Assembly: GCF_963678635.1 (NCBI RefSeq)
Contig: NC_087065.1
Location: forward strand, 21,087,480-21,151,479
DNA from: Symsagittifera roscoffensis
Lineage: Eukaryota; Xenacoelomorpha; Acoela; Convolutidae
DNA length: 64,000 nucleotides
Reading direction: 5' to 3'
Within the stretch, counting starts at the first letter, position 1. Each line of letters opens with the position of its first letter. Positions 10,467 to 18,515 of this stretch are shown here, in pieces. Made by a program: the position numbers and the translations under genes. A model generated the notes under the pieces. The model was given only the letters and a program-made list of their open reading frames with translations, made no database searches and was not told the DNA's origin.

Positions 10467-11029
10467 GCGAGAGATCAGTTGTGCTTGACGTGGAAGGCTT
10501 TCGTTACAAGAAAAACGCCTTTGTGGTTAAAGAATTAGCAATAACAACTTCAGACTACAGCGATCGACTCATTTTCCTACCTCCAGTGAATTTCAATATA
10601 CTACCAAAGCTTGAACAAAAAGCTTACAACTGGTTAACTAATTATTTACACGGTCTCCATTGGGAAAACGGTGATTATCTTTATATAAACTTGAATCAAA
10701 TACTTCAGAGTTTTGTGCTGAGAAATCCTGGTGCCGTTTTTTACGCTAAAGGAAAAGAAAAGACAGAATTTTTGGCCAAGTACTTGGACCGAAAGATTGA
10801 AAACCTAGATGATTTGGGCTGTCCTCGGGTTGAAAACTTATATTTTAAAAATTATCCAAGTTGCAATAAACATATTCCACATTACAACTCCAGGAATCAT
10901 TGTGCCTTGAAGAAAACCAAGGTTTTTTATGATTGGTTGAAAAATGAACAACAGCGAGAGATCAGCGAAAGTGGAGACATACCTATCACAAAATTCAATG
11001 CTTTGTGCGTGGATGACTCCAGAGGGTGA
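10460..11029 (+). CDS. Putative RNase H-fold / DEDD-type exonuclease-like protein (189 aa)
   Basis: The N-terminus contains VVLDVEGF (residues 7-14), a D-x-E motif in a predicted beta strand as in motif I of DEDD 3'-5' exonucleases; a later segment HCALKKTKVFYDWL (about 146-159) could supply the His...Asp of motif III. The expected motif II aspartate is not obvious, so activity is uncertain. Small nuclease-like proteins are plausible partners of PolB for proofreading or end processing, but PolB here has its own exonuclease domain. Starts within the last codons of gene 2 and overlaps the next gene by 86 bases. Confidence 0.5.
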   Translation: MLGERSVVLDVEGFRYKKNAFVVKELAITTSDYSDRLIFLPPVNFNILPKLEQKAYNWLTNYLHGLHWENGDYLYINLNQILQSFVLRNPGAVFYAKGKEKTEFLAKYLDRKIENLDDLGCPRVENLYFKNYPSCNKHIPHYNSRNHCALKKTKVFYDWLKNEQQREISESGDIPITKFNALCVDDSRG

Positions 11030-11285
11030 TATTAAAATTTCATTAACGAGAATAGAGCGTATTGATTGCAGTGGCCAAATTGTTCAGAGGAAGGAGCAAA
11101 TAATAATTTCCGAAGAAGAGTTGTCTACGTTGAAGAGGTTTTTTCCAGTTATTGATCAATTTGTATACTTCCAGAGATTCAAGTTTATCAGAAATGTTAG
11201 CCAGCAAGCGAGGAGTATGTCTTCCCGAACTAGTCTTAGTACCCAAACGTCAGCCAGGAGTTCAGATGGATCTAAACAGCAGTGA
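10944..11285 (+). CDS. Polinton protein with possible PC4-like ssDNA-binding fold (113 aa)
   Basis: Starts inside the preceding gene in another frame. The middle (about residues 27-75) has the layout of the transcriptional coactivator PC4/SUB1 domain: GDIKISLTRIERID, a loop with basic residues, then IIISEEELSTLKRFF, i.e. beta strands followed by one long helix. The C-terminus is Ser/Thr/Gln-rich and disordered. PC4-like folds bind single-stranded DNA, which would suit replication. The match is by pattern only. A second, clearer PC4-like ORF is at 18516-18875. Confidence 0.5.
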   Translation: MNNSERSAKVETYLSQNSMLCAWMTPEGDIKISLTRIERIDCSGQIVQRKEQIIISEEELSTLKRFFPVIDQFVYFQRFKFIRNVSQQARSMSSRTSLSTQTSARSSDGSKQQ

Positions 11286-11448
11286 ATTGCCAGATGAGAT
11301 TAAGACGATTGTGAAAGAGGATACTGTGAAGAAAATAATGTACTACAAAAAAACCGCAAATATCCCAGCAAACTTTGTTTTAGAAATGCATGACATAAAT
11401 GATAGAGATTTCACACGTTATGAAATTTTTTACTGTTCTCAAAAGTAA
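11266..11448 (+). CDS. Polinton small hypothetical protein (60 aa)
   Basis: From ATG 11266, overlapping the previous gene by 20 bases, to a stop at 11446-11448. A longer open frame upstream (from 11152) lies wholly in the previous gene and is probably not used. Lys/Asp/Glu-rich, with no motif recognised. Confidence 0.4.
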   Translation: MDLNSSELPDEIKTIVKEDTVKKIMYYKKTANIPANFVLEMHDINDRDFTRYEIFYCSQK

Positions 11449-11520
11449 TTTAATTTTTTACAAGCTTCATTCGCAGAGAGAAAAAGTCTAACGCAGTCTG
11501 TAGAATAAATAGTTTCTCAA

Positions 11521-11805
11521 ATGTCAGAAGCAACAACAGCAGTAGATGAACCTGACGCAACATTAGTAACAGAGTTTGTTTATAACGAGACAAACAGTGA
11601 AAAAAAATCATGGAAGTTTTGTAACAATGTAACTTTGCCAAGGTCTGAAGTAGTTTTTGTTGCGCAAATGGTAGTAATTCTAATTTTACTAACTTTCTGC
11701 ATTCTCAAACTTTCTTTCACTAAATTAAGTTGCGAAGAAACGTCAGTTTGGTTCTCGATTTTATCAGGCTTGGTTGGTTACGTACTACCAAACCCAAGAA
11801 TATGA
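11521..11805 (+). CDS. Small membrane protein of the Polinton (94 aa)
   Basis: Hydrophilic, acidic N-terminal half of about 42 residues, one strong transmembrane helix (about residues 44-66, VVFVAQMVVILILLTF...), then a second moderately hydrophobic stretch ending in SGLVGYVLPNPRI. There is no cleavable signal peptide; the N-terminal half has N-glycosylation sequons (NET, NVT). A small membrane protein just upstream of the packaging ATPase is, from memory, usual in Polintons and adintoviruses. The stop overlaps the ATPase start in ATGA at 11802-11805. Confidence 0.7.
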   Translation: MSEATTAVDEPDATLVTEFVYNETNSEKKSWKFCNNVTLPRSEVVFVAQMVVILILLTFCILKLSFTKLSCEETSVWFSILSGLVGYVLPNPRI

Positions 11806-12503
11806 ATAAAGTGATTGATACTTCGACAAGAATTTTTATGGCGATAGTGGGACCTTCAGGATCCGGGAAAACTGAGTTAATTTTGAAACTTCTGATGGGA
11901 AATACTTTTTACCCTAAATTTGGAACCGTTCTATATCTTTACAAAGAGATGCAACCTGCATTCTCAGAAAAAGTGTCTTCTCGCGAAGTGAATATGGAGT
12001 TCATGAAATTCGACGGATTCGAATCTGTGAGAAAATTAGAAAATGTTCTTCTAGTTTTCGATGATTCATGTGAAGACATCTATAATGACAAGGAATTTGT
12101 TAGGTTAGCGACAGCGGGTAGACATAGAGGGATAGATGTAATATATGTTAAGCATAACTTGTTTCAACAAAGTCGATGGTCGCGTACGATTGATTTGAAC
12201 ACTTCACACATCATTCTGTTCAAATCGCCTCGCGACGTTCAGCAACTAGATCTATTAGGAAGACAATTGAATGTATCAAAATTTTTGAGAAACTGTTACG
12301 AATTAGCTACCAGAGACTCTTTTGGACATCTTCTAATCGACTTGGACCCCCGTACATCAGATTGTTTGAGATATTGTTCAAATATCACACCACCTGGGCC
12401 AACAGTTTTTTATTTACCCTTATCTGAAGCAGAAACTACTCCAATCACAAATGAAAAAGAAAAACTTATCTATTCTGCGGCATATGGTACAACTGAAACC
12501 TGA
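11802..12503 (+). CDS. FtsK/HerA (A32-like) genome packaging ATPase
   Basis: 233 residues from the ATG overlapping the previous stop; an in-frame extension back to 11730 lies within the membrane protein gene and is unlikely. Walker A is GPSGSGKT at residues 17-24; Walker B is VLLVFDDS at about 83-90. This is the size and layout of A32-type ATPases of Polintons, which drive DNA into preformed capsids. The enzyme is expected to hydrolyse ATP and translocate DNA at a portal-like vertex. It belongs with the capsid and protease genes 14531-17588. Confidence 0.88.
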   Translation: MNKVIDTSTRIFMAIVGPSGSGKTELILKLLMGNTFYPKFGTVLYLYKEMQPAFSEKVSSREVNMEFMKFDGFESVRKLENVLLVFDDSCEDIYNDKEFVRLATAGRHRGIDVIYVKHNLFQQSRWSRTIDLNTSHIILFKSPRDVQQLDLLGRQLNVSKFLRNCYELATRDSFGHLLIDLDPRTSDCLRYCSNITPPGPTVFYLPLSEAETTPITNEKEKLIYSAAYGTTET

Positions 12504-12756
12504 CCAGCTAAGAAGATTAATTAGAAAAACTTCAAATCGTGAGATCATAACACTTGTTTGTGAATGTTTGCTCAATGTAGTCAATGGAAACGTACCCGTT
12601 AAAATCGCAAACATCGAACGATTCGAGACAGCATACAAATACTTATTAACTCCAAAAACCAGTGTTGTCAAAAAACGTGCGATTATTTTGAGTAAAGAAG
12701 GCTTCCATTTAGTTCGACAAATACTTTATTTTTGTTACAAGTACCTCACAACTTAA
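12451..12756 (+). CDS. Small basic hypothetical protein of the Polinton (101 aa)
   Basis: Overlaps the ATPase 3' end by 53 bases and meets the next gene in TAATG at 12754-12758. Lys/Arg/Leu-rich with a helical core (LLNVVNGNVPVKIANIERF, ...KKRAIILSKEGFHLVRQIL). Small proteins with an LLNV-NG-VP core followed by a GGFL-type C-terminus recur in Polinton-like elements as I recall, but I know no function; a virion component is possible. Confidence 0.6.
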   Translation: MKKKNLSILRHMVQLKPDQLRRLIRKTSNREIITLVCECLLNVVNGNVPVKIANIERFETAYKYLLTPKTSVVKKRAIILSKEGFHLVRQILYFCYKYLTT

Positions 12757-13616
12757 TGATGACTGCTGAAGAATTCATTCTAATTCCGAAACATTTATAT
12801 GTTAAAGAGCAGCCACATGCTGCACGTGTTCTTCATGATAATAATATTAAACATAAAAATGCTCAACTGTCCTATCTTAACCGGCTTAGACCCCAATTAC
12901 CTCCACAAACTAGTAAGACTACTGCAACGAAGGAAACATTTACGGATAATGTTGAGCCCCAACAAGAACAGCTTAAACTGTTAACGGACAATGAAGAAGT
13001 ACCAGTCGAACGTGTTAAAGACGAAAAACTAGAAGAGAAACACAATAGACAGACCGAAAGCATTTTAGGACAGTTACAAGTTTTAGAAGACAAAAAATTT
13101 GTTAGAGCAAAAACCGTACTTGAAATTATAGAAAATTCAGAAAGAGTAACCATAAACCATGACAATGAGGTGATATATGTAGATAAAGTACCAACAGGAC
13201 TTAAAGCTACAATATTTTTATACGACATACAACAACCAACGAAAAAACTACACAATCCGGCGTTCATTAACATTTTAACTGCTCTCAACTTGAATGAAAA
13301 CCTGGTAATAAATCGAAATGCCAAACACGCGGTTCAGTCAGCGTCTTTTAACGCTCAAGAGAAACGAGAACCCGGACCCTCAAGAACCCGCTCAACATCG
13401 CCCACTTGGCAGGAAAAAAGTAGTGCAAACCTTAAGAGAAGTAAAAAACACAAACGAAAAAGTCTCAGCGGTAATAGAAAAACCCAAAACCAAAAACGTG
13501 AAAAAGAGTCAGAAGAAGGCTCTGACTCATACGGAACGCCCCATAACGATTCAGATTCTCCAACGTCAGAAAAGACGAAGGCGCAAACAAAACAATGGGA
13601 AAATTACCAAGATTGA
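12756..13616 (+). CDS. Polinton hypothetical protein, conserved N-terminus and charged tail (286 aa)
   Basis: Starts at ATGATG (12756), overlapping the previous stop. The N-terminal ~45 residues (EEFILIPKHLYVKEQPHAAR) look structured and resemble N-termini of uncharacterised Polinton proteins; the middle is acidic and coiled-coil-like, with a second ordered segment around residues 125-195. The last ~100 codons are low-complexity Ser/Lys/Glu sequence lying entirely over the start of the integrase frame, so one of the two frames there may be unconstrained. Possibly a virion-associated protein; function unknown. Confidence 0.6.
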   Translation: MMTAEEFILIPKHLYVKEQPHAARVLHDNNIKHKNAQLSYLNRLRPQLPPQTSKTTATKETFTDNVEPQQEQLKLLTDNEEVPVERVKDEKLEEKHNRQTESILGQLQVLEDKKFVRAKTVLEIIENSERVTINHDNEVIYVDKVPTGLKATIFLYDIQQPTKKLHNPAFINILTALNLNENLVINRNAKHAVQSASFNAQEKREPGPSRTRSTSPTWQEKSSANLKRSKKHKRKSLSGNRKTQNQKREKESEEGSDSYGTPHNDSDSPTSEKTKAQTKQWENYQD

Positions 13617-14538
13617 AGAAAAATTGTTGAAAACTAAATACAGTGACAAAGGTCCCGCGTTATTTGGTAGTGTGAACAACTTGATAAAAGCAAGCAATTT
13701 GTCGCGAAAGAAAGTTAAACATTTCCTTCATACTGAACCTGCTTACACAAAATATCGAACTGTGATCCGAAAAACGCCGCGACTCAAGGTCATAGTTTAC
13801 GATATCGACGAAATCTGGTCATTAGATCTGGCCTTTGTTGATAAACTTGCCCAGTACAACCATGATGTTAAGTATCTGCTTGTTGCAGTTGAATGCATGT
13901 CCCGCTATCTCAGAGTGCAACCCTTGAAATCAAAGTATGCTACTACAACAGCAGAAGCGTTCAAACTAATGATAACGACAAAACAACCGGAAAAAGTATG
14001 GGTGGACAAGGGCACAGAGTTTAAAGGGTCCTTCGAAGCATTATGTAAAAAGAAAGGCATAAACACATATAGCACAGAGAGCGAGAAAAAGTCCGCATTC
14101 GCTGAGAGAAATATCCGTTCCTTGAAAAATCTTATTTATAAGTACTTGGAGGATAAATGGACTTACTCATACATTGACAAATTGCAAGATTTTGTCAATG
14201 CAATTAATTCGAGAACAAATCGTGTCACAAATCTTGCACCAAATAAAGTAACTAAAAAAGATGTTCCTCGCCTGATTTCATTAAGAGCAGAACAGTCTTT
14301 GAAGTTAGTTCGACGTCCAAAGCTTTATGTTGGTGATTATGTTAGACTTGCCAAAGTAGACATACGTTTTCGCAAGGGTTACAAACAATCGTTCACCGAT
14401 GAAGTGTTTGAAGTTTTTGACATACCAACACGAAATCCCCCAACATACAATTTGATTGATTCTAACAGAGAACCGATTGAGGGAAAATTTTACGAGTCTG
14501 AACTGATTCGCGTTCTGGAGAAGGACAATCATGACTGA
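13318..14538 (+). CDS. Retrovirus-like integrase of the Polinton
   Basis: 406 residues. The catalytic triad is visible: D170 (WSLDLAF), D230 (VWVDKGTEF) and E263 (SAFAERNIRSLK), a spacing close to D,D-35-E. An N-terminal helical region (about 100-150) precedes the core and a chromo/SH3-like C-terminal domain (about 325-400, GDYVRLAK...) follows it. It would insert the linear element DNA and create the 6-bp duplication seen at both ends. The first ~100 residues are very basic and overlap the preceding gene in another frame; the true start could be further in. The last bases overlap the minor capsid gene start. Confidence 0.9.
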   Translation: MPNTRFSQRLLTLKRNENPDPQEPAQHRPLGRKKVVQTLREVKNTNEKVSAVIEKPKTKNVKKSQKKALTHTERPITIQILQRQKRRRRKQNNGKITKIEEKLLKTKYSDKGPALFGSVNNLIKASNLSRKKVKHFLHTEPAYTKYRTVIRKTPRLKVIVYDIDEIWSLDLAFVDKLAQYNHDVKYLLVAVECMSRYLRVQPLKSKYATTTAEAFKLMITTKQPEKVWVDKGTEFKGSFEALCKKKGINTYSTESEKKSAFAERNIRSLKNLIYKYLEDKWTYSYIDKLQDFVNAINSRTNRVTNLAPNKVTKKDVPRLISLRAEQSLKLVRRPKLYVGDYVRLAKVDIRFRKGYKQSFTDEVFEVFDIPTRNPPTYNLIDSNREPIEGKFYESELIRVLEKDNHD

Positions 14539-15424
14539 GGGCACTTCCGACAGTCTTTTCACCCATAATGTTCCCCCTTCCTTCACAATTACCCTAGTTT
14601 CATCTGCATCAATGAACGTTTTTAAGGATAACACTCTGGCCAACTTCAAAAATCTCCTGAGTGAAGAAATAAATTTGCAAGGTGAATGGAGAGTAGCAGT
14701 TACAGAAATTACCTTCCCTACTCAGATAAACAACGTAACTGACAACAACATTGTGTACTACAAAAAAGATCGGGTTATAGCAAGCATGAAAGTTGAGAAA
14801 GACAAGATCTCCAGACCTTACCTTGGAGAAACAGCAAAATTAACAAAAGGAGAATATACGAGCATTGATCAAATACTGGACGAGATTCGTCGAAAGACAG
14901 AATTAGAGAAATTGGATTACGTAATAGATCCAATAACCAAACATCTTTCCTTATGGCTGCATTATTGGGAAGGTATAACTTTTTCAAGCCCGCAAATTCC
15001 TAGTCTACTTGGATTCAAAGGCGTCAGAGATGGAACTGGTTATCATATAGGTTACAAACAAGGAAGCACGAAACATAGCACATTCTCTACCCAAGATCTT
15101 ATTGCTGACTATCCCGTTGATGTATGCGCTGGTACTCAGCTTATGTTTATTTATCTGGACATAATTCATTATCAAATAGTCGGAGACACAAAAGCACCCC
15201 TTTTACGAGTCATTGATACAAATCGTCGAGTGAAAAACGGTTACGCATGTACAATTGAACCGAATCATCGTAAAGTGTTTAGTAATTTGGATTTTAAAAA
15301 ACTTTTGGTCAATAATATTTCCAATATTTCTGTGAACTTGCGCACAGAAACTGGAGGACTTGTTCCTTTCGCTGGAGGGGGAAAAGTTGTTCTGACTTTG
15401 AAATTTCAAAAGTTTAGCAATTGA
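14531..15424 (+). CDS. Minor capsid protein, penton-like single jelly roll
   Basis: 297 residues, overlapping the integrase stop by 8 bases. The N-terminus (PSFTITLVSSASMNVFKDN, then GEWRVAVTEITFP) and the C-terminal block (VPFAGGGKVVLTLKFQKF) have the beta-rich patterns of Polinton penton proteins, which occupy capsid vertices. The position just before the basic core protein and the major capsid protein fits a late operon-like block. Recognition rests on pattern and context. Confidence 0.75.
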   Translation: MTEGTSDSLFTHNVPPSFTITLVSSASMNVFKDNTLANFKNLLSEEINLQGEWRVAVTEITFPTQINNVTDNNIVYYKKDRVIASMKVEKDKISRPYLGETAKLTKGEYTSIDQILDEIRRKTELEKLDYVIDPITKHLSLWLHYWEGITFSSPQIPSLLGFKGVRDGTGYHIGYKQGSTKHSTFSTQDLIADYPVDVCAGTQLMFIYLDIIHYQIVGDTKAPLLRVIDTNRRVKNGYACTIEPNHRKVFSNLDFKKLLVNNISNISVNLRTETGGLVPFAGGGKVVLTLKFQKFSN

Positions 15425-15429
15425 TCAAA

Positions 15430-15837
15430 ATGGATTCATATTACCACAACCAAGCAAACCTACCACATTTCTCGGGGCATTATAGACAACGAGGCAGTGG
15501 CTTCGGTGCATTAGCCTTGGGAATAGGAAGAGTCGCACTTCCACTGGCTCGAAAATTTGTGATACCCGCGGCTAAAAAAATCGGAAAAGAACTACTTCTT
15601 CAGGCAGCTCCAGAACTGATAGAAGTTGCAACAAAAAGAAAAAGTCCTAAGCAGGCACTCAAAAGCACCGTTAGAAAAACAATCAAAAAGCAAGTAGGAG
15701 GAGGAAGTAGATCTCGGAAAAGTCATCCGAAAAGAACGACGGCGTTTAAACGAAAAACGAGACGCGTCATTCCCAGAAAACGAACTGCACAGAGAAGTCG
15801 CTCCGATTTCTTTACAAGGGTTAAAAATGATTTCTAA
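15430..15837 (+). CDS. Basic virion core / pX- or pVI-like protein (135 aa)
   Basis: From ATG 15430. The N-terminus is Gly/His/Tyr-rich; an amphipathic hydrophobic helix follows (about 25-60: GFGALALGIGRVALPL, then KIGKELLLQAAPELIEV), and the tail from residue 75 is extremely Arg/Lys-rich. This combination is seen in adenovirus-like core or membrane-lytic virion proteins of Polintons and adintoviruses. It overlaps the major capsid gene by 11 bases. Likely packaged with DNA and possibly cut by the downstream protease; cleavage sites not assigned. Confidence 0.65.
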   Translation: MDSYYHNQANLPHFSGHYRQRGSGFGALALGIGRVALPLARKFVIPAAKKIGKELLLQAAPELIEVATKRKSPKQALKSTVRKTIKKQVGGGSRSRKSHPKRTTAFKRKTRRVIPRKRTAQRSRSDFFTRVKNDF

Positions 15838-17143
15838 TTTAATCCCGAGTGAAGCAACTCACAGCTCTTTGGACTTATTTGAGAAACCGCCTTTGCTTGT
15901 CACTTTTGAAAATGCATTCACCCAAAAAATTGGACCTTCCTACTCCCCTGATGGTCCTATGCTAGAGTTTGAAGTACTCGGCGACAGAAATAATTTCATC
16001 GATCTTCAACGTACTCGTTTGGAAATAGTTGCACGAATTGTTCGAAGCAATGGAAACGTGCTTCGAACACATGCTACAGAGGCGGCAAACAGAGATACGC
16101 CGTATTTTGTTAACAATCCTTTATCTTCATTATTTTCTGAGTGTACACTGTCTCTGAATGGTGAAAAAATATCAACTACCAATGCTAATTTTGCCCATAA
16201 AATATTTATTGAGACCGAGTTTTCATACGGTAATGATGCCAAGAAAACATGGTTGGCTTGTCAAGGTTATTATTATGAAGAAAATCCATCAGCCATTGAC
16301 GGTGCTGGAAGGAGAGCTGATGATGTTACGGAGCGTAAAGGTCTCGTTGCGGCCTCGAGCGAGCTGAAGCTATTTGGTAAAATTGCTTGCGATTTTTTGT
16401 CGTGTGACAAGCATCTACTTAGCGGTGTGACAATAAGATTGTCTCTTAGACGTTCTCCTAATGATTTTGTTGTCATATCTGAAGATGCAGCTAAACACTA
16501 CAAGGTCCAAATAATCGAAGCTAACCTCTATGTCAGAAAGATGACTGTGACTGACTATGTTCTCTCATCAATAGAAAAAACTTTGTTGAAGAACCCGGCA
16601 ATTTACAATTACATCGAAGTAGTACCAAAAACGTTTCTCGCAACTGCAGGAGTACAAAGCTGGCGACAAGAGGATGTTTTTGCAAAAGAACCTGTTCGAA
16701 GAATGATAGTAGCAATGAGCATAAACGAAGCATATTTGGGTACTAATAGAACAAACCCTTTTCATTACCAGAAATTTGGGTTGAATGAGATCATTGTTTA
16801 CAGAAACGGTCTACCCATTGCCGGAACTCCCATCTCAACATCAGACAATAAAAGAATTTATTACAATACGCTTGAGGCTCTTGATTTTGTTTTAAACACT
16901 AGTCATGGAATCAGTCTCGCTAATTATGATAATCATTATATTATGGCTTTTGATCTCACGTCTACTCAGGAGGCTTCACACGATTTTATTCATCCTGAAT
17001 TGACCAATTGCACTATTTCGCTCGAACTCAAGTTTGACGCAGGTCTCGCTAATAACGTCGAGTTATTGTTTATGGGAGAGCGTGCATCAACAGTTTATGT
17101 GCGTTCAGATAGAAAAATTACCAAAAACACTCTTATGACCTAA
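15827..17143 (+). CDS. Major capsid protein, hexon-like double jelly roll
   Basis: 438 residues, a usual size for Polinton major capsid proteins. Beta-rich throughout; the N-terminal part has the segment LEFEVLGDRNNFIDLQRTRL, followed by FSECTLSLNGEKIS, which I recognise as typical of the first jelly roll; the second half contains YIEVVPKTFLATAGVQSW and a conserved-looking C-terminus. Trimers would form the capsid faces. The gene is flanked by the basic core protein and the protease and has no interruption. Confidence 0.85.
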   Translation: MISNLIPSEATHSSLDLFEKPPLLVTFENAFTQKIGPSYSPDGPMLEFEVLGDRNNFIDLQRTRLEIVARIVRSNGNVLRTHATEAANRDTPYFVNNPLSSLFSECTLSLNGEKISTTNANFAHKIFIETEFSYGNDAKKTWLACQGYYYEENPSAIDGAGRRADDVTERKGLVAASSELKLFGKIACDFLSCDKHLLSGVTIRLSLRRSPNDFVVISEDAAKHYKVQIIEANLYVRKMTVTDYVLSSIEKTLLKNPAIYNYIEVVPKTFLATAGVQSWRQEDVFAKEPVRRMIVAMSINEAYLGTNRTNPFHYQKFGLNEIIVYRNGLPIAGTPISTSDNKRIYYNTLEALDFVLNTSHGISLANYDNHYIMAFDLTSTQEASHDFIHPELTNCTISLELKFDAGLANNVELLFMGERASTVYVRSDRKITKNTLMT

Positions 17144-17150
17144 GATAGAC

Positions 17151-17588
17151 ATGGATAATCTTCAACTAGTAGAAATTATTAACCGTTGTAAACATTTGAA
17201 ACATCGCTTTAGAGGTGTTTTTCCGGCAGATTTGCCATGCTCTTCAGTACTGAAAAACGATAATACGTTCATGATTATGAATGCCTCACCATCGGATCAA
17301 CCTGGAACCCACTGGTTGCTTTTTGCTCAAGCTGGAGGACAGATATTCTTCGCAGACCCTCTAGGTAAACGATTATGTGATTATCCCCTCGTGTACAAGA
17401 ATATGCGACGAACAATTCACGAGGGAAATCAGCTACTGTTGAAAAAACCAATACAATCAGCTGATTCAGTGTTATGCGGACTTTATTGTATTTATGTTGC
17501 TCATGTTATAATTACAAACAAATTTCCAATAGGTTTCAAACTTAATGATCATGATTTGATAAGATTTGCCAAACATATGTTATTCTAA
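17151..17588 (+). CDS. Adenovirus-like cysteine protease
   Basis: 145 residues. His54 (GTHWLLF), Asp69 (FADPLG), Gln102 and Cys109 (SVLCGLYC) reproduce the His-Asp/Glu...Gln-Cys arrangement of adenain/Ulp1-fold proteases; the Gln-to-Cys distance of seven residues agrees with the family. It is shorter than adenoviral enzymes, as is normal in Polintons. It would mature capsid precursors such as the core protein at 15430. It starts 7 bases after the major capsid stop and is the last gene before the inverted-repeat cassette. Confidence 0.88.
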   Translation: MDNLQLVEIINRCKHLKHRFRGVFPADLPCSSVLKNDNTFMIMNASPSDQPGTHWLLFAQAGGQIFFADPLGKRLCDYPLVYKNMRRTIHEGNQLLLKKPIQSADSVLCGLYCIYVAHVIITNKFPIGFKLNDHDLIRFAKHMLF

Positions 17589-17696
17589 ATTAATTTATTG
17601 ATGTTTTTGTAAAATTTATAAATTCGTTTTTTTTTTCAATTCATTCTTATTAACAACAAAGTTTTTTTTCTGCAAGTTTATGTGAACCGCGAAAAG
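17589..17696. other. Spacer between protease and cassette
   Basis: AT-rich, with T-runs; weak similarity to the outer flank of the right inverted-repeat arm continues to about 17680. No gene. Confidence 0.4.
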
Positions 17697-17800
17697 TTTC
17701 ATATCAAGTCCTTCGAATTATTAAGGCATGGCCGTTTGGTTTAAGGGGCAATAGCTAACCCGGCGTTGCTCGTCGCTACGCTCCTCGGGAACGCCTCCCG
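17697..17800 (+). repeat. Left arm of cassette inverted repeat
   Basis: Matches the reverse complement of 21269-21371 with about two mismatches. It contains GGCGTT...AACGCC and GGGA...TCCC hairpin elements, GC-rich against AT-rich surroundings. Confidence 0.9.
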
Positions 17801-17851
17801 CTTGTGTAGTAACATTTTTTTTGGTATACAAGAGCGAAAGAAAACCAATAT

Positions 17852-18151
17852 TTAAAACTTGAATTTCTTCTCCATGATAAATTTCACAAACAAAGTGTTT
17901 GAATCAATTTCCATACAACCATACCCACTTAAAATTATGTCAATTATTTTAGAAAACTCAGCAGCGTTTTCACCATTCAAAATATTAGTAAAGCGTTCAA
18001 TTGTTACGTTAGTAATCAGGTCAGTTTGAGTTTGAACAGATTTAGTCTGCGAGCCGAAGCAAACTTGAGGCAATCGTCTGCGAACTGGAACACCACTAAC
18101 ATCTAAGTTGTTGATAGAGTTATAATTCACAGCTATTTTCAGTTTTTCCAT
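17852..18151 (-). CDS. Cassette ORF downstream of an in-frame stop (99 aa from ATG)
   Basis: Unrecognised protein; the first ATG is at 18151, and the open frame extends upstream to the stop at 18194-18196 that ends the neighbouring ORF in the same frame. It contains a basic patch (PVRRRLPQ), SVQTQTD and a helical C-terminal half. Because both ORFs share one frame and are separated by a single TAA, they may be two halves of one broken gene. Confidence 0.4.
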   Translation of the reverse strand: MEKLKIAVNYNSINNLDVSGVPVRRRLPQVCFGSQTKSVQTQTDLITNVTIERFTNILNGENAAEFSKIIDIILSGYGCMEIDSNTLFVKFIMEKKFKF

Positions 18152-18193
18152 CAGAGGGCCAGACAATTCATAGTTGGAGCAACCCAAAATTAA

Positions 18194-18478
18194 TTATTTG
18201 AATGTAGAGAGAAGACAAGGAACAACGAAGGCTTTTGAAGTCATCTTGTTAAGTAAATCGGTAGACTCTTTCGTAAATTCGACCAGCACATGATAATGTT
18301 TTTCGTTGTCAATCGAATGGTTGCAAAAATCTAATTTATTCGAATGGGAGGATACTGCAAAATTTGCTTTTGAAGCGAAGCCTGAAAAGTTGGGTTCATG
18401 ATTCAGGATGAAAAATTTGTAATTTTTACGGAATTGTTTGAAATAATCAGGGGATTGCTCATACATTGCTTCAACCAT
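18194..18478 (-). CDS. Cassette ORF with HUH-type motif (94 aa)
   Basis: Starts at ATG 18478; a stop codon lies a few codons upstream in frame. Near residues 62-69 it reads HYHVLVEF, which fits the HUHUUU metal-binding pattern (U hydrophobic) of HUH endonucleases such as parvoviral and other rolling-circle or rolling-hairpin initiators. A preceding segment could provide beta strands. The catalytic tyrosine motif is not evident and the ORF is shorter than a full nuclease domain. The stop TAA at 18194-18196 may truncate it. One motif in a short ORF is weak evidence; the hairpin-bearing inverted repeats make the idea more attractive. Confidence 0.4.
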   Translation of the reverse strand: MVEAMYEQSPDYFKQFRKNYKFFILNHEPNFSGFASKANFAVSSHSNKLDFCNHSIDNEKHYHVLVEFTKESTDLLNKMTSKAFVVPCLLSTFK

Positions 18479-18515
18479 TGCTTTGAAGTTTCAATCGAAT
18501 AACGAGTTGATAATG

